DNA of 6,036 nucleotides, from NCBI GenBank assembly GCA_021161625.1, contig JAGHAG010000154.1, forward strand, positions 1 through 6,036, written 5' to 3'. Positions within the stretch are counted from its first letter, which is position 1, and the number at the start of each line of letters is the position of its first letter. A program made the translations under genes and the position numbers. Shown here piece after piece: positions 5,043-6,036 of this stretch. The notes under the pieces were generated by a model. It saw nothing but the letters and a program-made list of their open reading frames with translations. It made no database searches and had not been told where the DNA came from. This DNA comes from Elusimicrobiota bacterium. Its GTDB lineage: Bacteria; CG03.

Positions 5043-6032
5043 ATGAAAAGTAGAAGTGATAAATTACGAAAAATTATTCAGATAATTTCGCTTCTTTTGA
5101 TAAATTCCAATTTCAAAACTTTTTTTACAGGAAATCTCTATCAGGGCTCTTTTAAGAAACTGTGCATACCTGTTTTAAACTGCCATTCCTGTCCTTTTGC
5201 AGTGCTTTCCTGTCCTGTTGGACTTATGCAGCAGTTTCTTTTAAAGGGTTTAAGGCAGGGAATTGATGGGTTTTTGTATGTTTTCGGGATAGTGGCTTCC
5301 ATGGGCCTTGTGTTTGGAAGATTTTTTTGTGGATGGATTTGCCCTTTTGGTTTTCTGCAGGAACTTTTATACAGAGGTCGGAAGTCAGAGAGCGAAAATG
5401 TAGCCAACCCTTTAGGGGTGCCATACCCAAATATGTCAAACCCGATAAATCCCTTTAGGGTTAGAAAGAGGAAAGAGGACAGTAGAAAAGAAATTTGGAA
5501 GATGCTATTCAGAGTTTTGAGTGTAATTTTTCTTTTTGGGTTTGTTTTAATCCTTCCATGGCTTATAACCAATAGGTGGGGGCTTGGCTCAGCAATGTTT
5601 TGCAGATACATTTGTCCTGCTGGAACTTTTGAGGCAGGAATCTGGGGGGCGTTTAAAGGATATGCTGTTTTAACACCTGCCCTGATTTTAAAAATTTTTA
5701 TATTTTTGCTTGTTTTCTATTTTTCCATAAAAATTTTTCGCTTCTGGTGCAGGGTATGTCCTCTTGGGCTTCTGCTCGGATTTTTCAACAAGATAAGTTT
5801 CTTAAAACTATACAATAATGAAAAATGCAACAACTGTCTCATCTGTAGAAGGGTCTGCCCCATGGATATAGATATGCCTGAAAATATCAATTCCATTGAT
5901 TGTATCAGATGCAAGAGGTGTGTTGATGCCTGCCCGCAGCGAAGTTTATCCCTTTCATGGTTAAAGCCAGAAAACAAAAATAGTTCACAGTTCATAGAGG
6001 TTAGTAAAAAGTGGACAGAGGACAGTGGATAG
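5043..6032 (+). CDS. Polytopic membrane 4Fe-4S protein (NapH-like)
   Basis: From ATG 5043 the product is 329 residues. The N-terminal half holds C41 and CHSCPFAVLSCPVG (C47, C50, C57). Three membrane-associated cysteine motifs follow: CGWICPFG (C96, C100), CRYICPAG (C187, C191) and CRVCPLG (C236, C239). Hydrophobic helices lie near 76-95, 156-177 and 209-232. The cytoplasmic tail carries two [4Fe-4S] ferredoxin motifs: C262/C265/C268/C272 and C287/C290/C293/C297. This is the NapH/MauN/NosR-type layout, which moves electrons between cytoplasmic donors and the membrane or periplasm; the donor and acceptor here are unknown. An in-frame TTG at 5019 would add eight residues, but it lies inside the upstream CXXC gene without a ribosome-binding site, so the ATG 1 base after that gene's stop is preferred. 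The loop between residues 110 and 152 seems about 20 residues longer than I expect and contains heptamer repeats. The last residues and stop codon also come from repeat DNA. Confidence 0.85.
   Translation: MKSRSDKLRKIIQIISLLLINSNFKTFFTGNLYQGSFKKLCIPVLNCHSCPFAVLSCPVGLMQQFLLKGLRQGIDGFLYVFGIVASMGLVFGRFFCGWICPFGFLQELLYRGRKSESENVANPLGVPYPNMSNPINPFRVRKRKEDSRKEIWKMLFRVLSVIFLFGFVLILPWLITNRWGLGSAMFCRYICPAGTFEAGIWGAFKGYAVLTPALILKIFIFLLVFYFSIKIFRFWCRVCPLGLLLGFFNKISFLKLYNNEKCNNCLICRRVCPMDIDMPENINSIDCIRCKRCVDACPQRSLSLSWLKPENKNSSQFIEVSKKWTEDSG
5373..5393 (+). repeat. Degenerate heptanucleotide array A
   Basis: Three consecutive 7-base units, AGAGGTC, GGAAGTC and AGAGAGC, follow the rough consensus RGARGTC. 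They lie inside the 4Fe-4S gene, encoding the RGRKSES part of the loop after the CGWICPFG motif. Coding sequence has period 3, so a period of 7 suggests repeat-derived DNA. With only three imperfect units, chance similarity remains possible. Confidence 0.45.
5408..5460 (+). repeat. Direct repeat of CCCTTTAGGG
   Basis: Identical 10-mers at 5408-5417 and 5451-5460, 43 bases apart, lie between two heptamer arrays. They encode a proline/asparagine-rich stretch (NPLGVPYPNMSNPINPF) of the loop. The spacing is not a multiple of 3, so the copies are read in different frames. Confidence 0.5.
5461..5488 (+). repeat. Degenerate heptanucleotide array B
   Basis: Four consecutive 7-base units, TTAGAAA, GAGGAAA, GAGGACA and GTAGAAA, are read as the basic loop RVRKRKEDSRK just before a membrane helix. 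The unit GAGGACA is identical to one in the array at 6011-6036, linking the two sites to one repeat family. Confidence 0.55.
5982..5995 (+). repeat. Heptanucleotide pair AGTTCAC/AGTTCAT
   Basis: Two adjacent 7-base units differ only at the last base and are followed by AG, the start of a third. They are read as the serine/glutamine/phenylalanine part of the 4Fe-4S protein's tail, 15 bases before the next array. Confidence 0.55.
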
Positions 6033-6036
6033 AGGA
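6011..6036 (+). repeat. Heptanucleotide array C, running off the window
   Basis: Units GTGGACA, GAGGACA and GTGGATA, then a partial GAGGA, give 3.7 copies of the consensus GWGGAYA up to the last base of the window. The array encodes the final residues (WTEDSG) of the 4Fe-4S protein and its TAG stop (6030-6032). Copy-number change would alter the C-terminus. Confidence 0.7.

Noticed and set aside
5141..5611. 156-residue open frame on the minus strand inside the 4Fe-4S gene
   Set aside because: It mirrors a clearly coding frame with cysteine motifs and has no family features of its own.
1..6036. CRISPR array, tRNA or rRNA genes
   Set aside because: No evenly spaced 25-40 base repeats, cloverleaf sequences or rRNA stretches were seen; the heptamer arrays are too short-period for CRISPR.

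Overview
The window is AT-rich bacterial DNA, and every gene I can support reads on the + strand. MiaB, MutS, a LapA-type membrane protein and a cysteine-rich membrane 4Fe-4S protein point to a bacterium. The iron-sulfur protein and the small CXXC protein next to it hint at an anaerobic or low-potential lifestyle. Heptanucleotide tandem repeats and an intergenic palindrome suggest a repeat-bearing genome, possibly from an uncultivated lineage. Nothing here fixes the phylum.

Left edge (1-254): the C-terminal end of an unrecognised protein is followed by the first 41 residues of a serine site-specific recombinase. The recombinase keeps its YTRVSTEDQ catalytic motif but stops exactly at the miaB start codon (ATGA overlap). 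This looks like a scar or boundary of a mobile element.

Housekeeping block (251-4352): miaB (tRNA methylthiotransferase), a 99-residue LapA/DUF1049-like membrane protein, and full-length mutS (mismatch recognition ATPase) are closely spaced and probably co-transcribed. The 37-base lapA-mutS gap is almost filled by a small element with a perfect 6-bp stem. It lies between the only plausible mutS ribosome-binding site and the start codon.

Toxin-antitoxin block (4353-4905): a textbook promoter (TTGACA, 17-bp spacer, TATAAT) is overlapped by three copies of an AAGTTTAC half-site. It precedes a ribbon-helix-helix antitoxin and a RelE/ParE-type toxin that overlap by 8 bases, the toxin starting at GTG.

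Redox block (4907-6032): a 44-residue membrane-anchored CXXC protein starts 1 base after the toxin stop. A polytopic membrane 4Fe-4S protein starts 1 base after that. No terminator separates these genes from the toxin, so the TA promoter may also drive them. I infer that the two proteins form a thiol/electron-transfer module. The 4Fe-4S gene contains arrays of degenerate 7-base repeats, two in an apparently expanded cytoplasmic loop and more at its 3' end. The last array supplies the C-terminal residues and stop codon and runs off the window.

Most novel points: the heptamer arrays inside the 4Fe-4S gene, the hairpin in the mutS leader, the TA operator, and the TA-CXXC-ferredoxin arrangement. 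All homology statements come from reading motifs; no database was searched.
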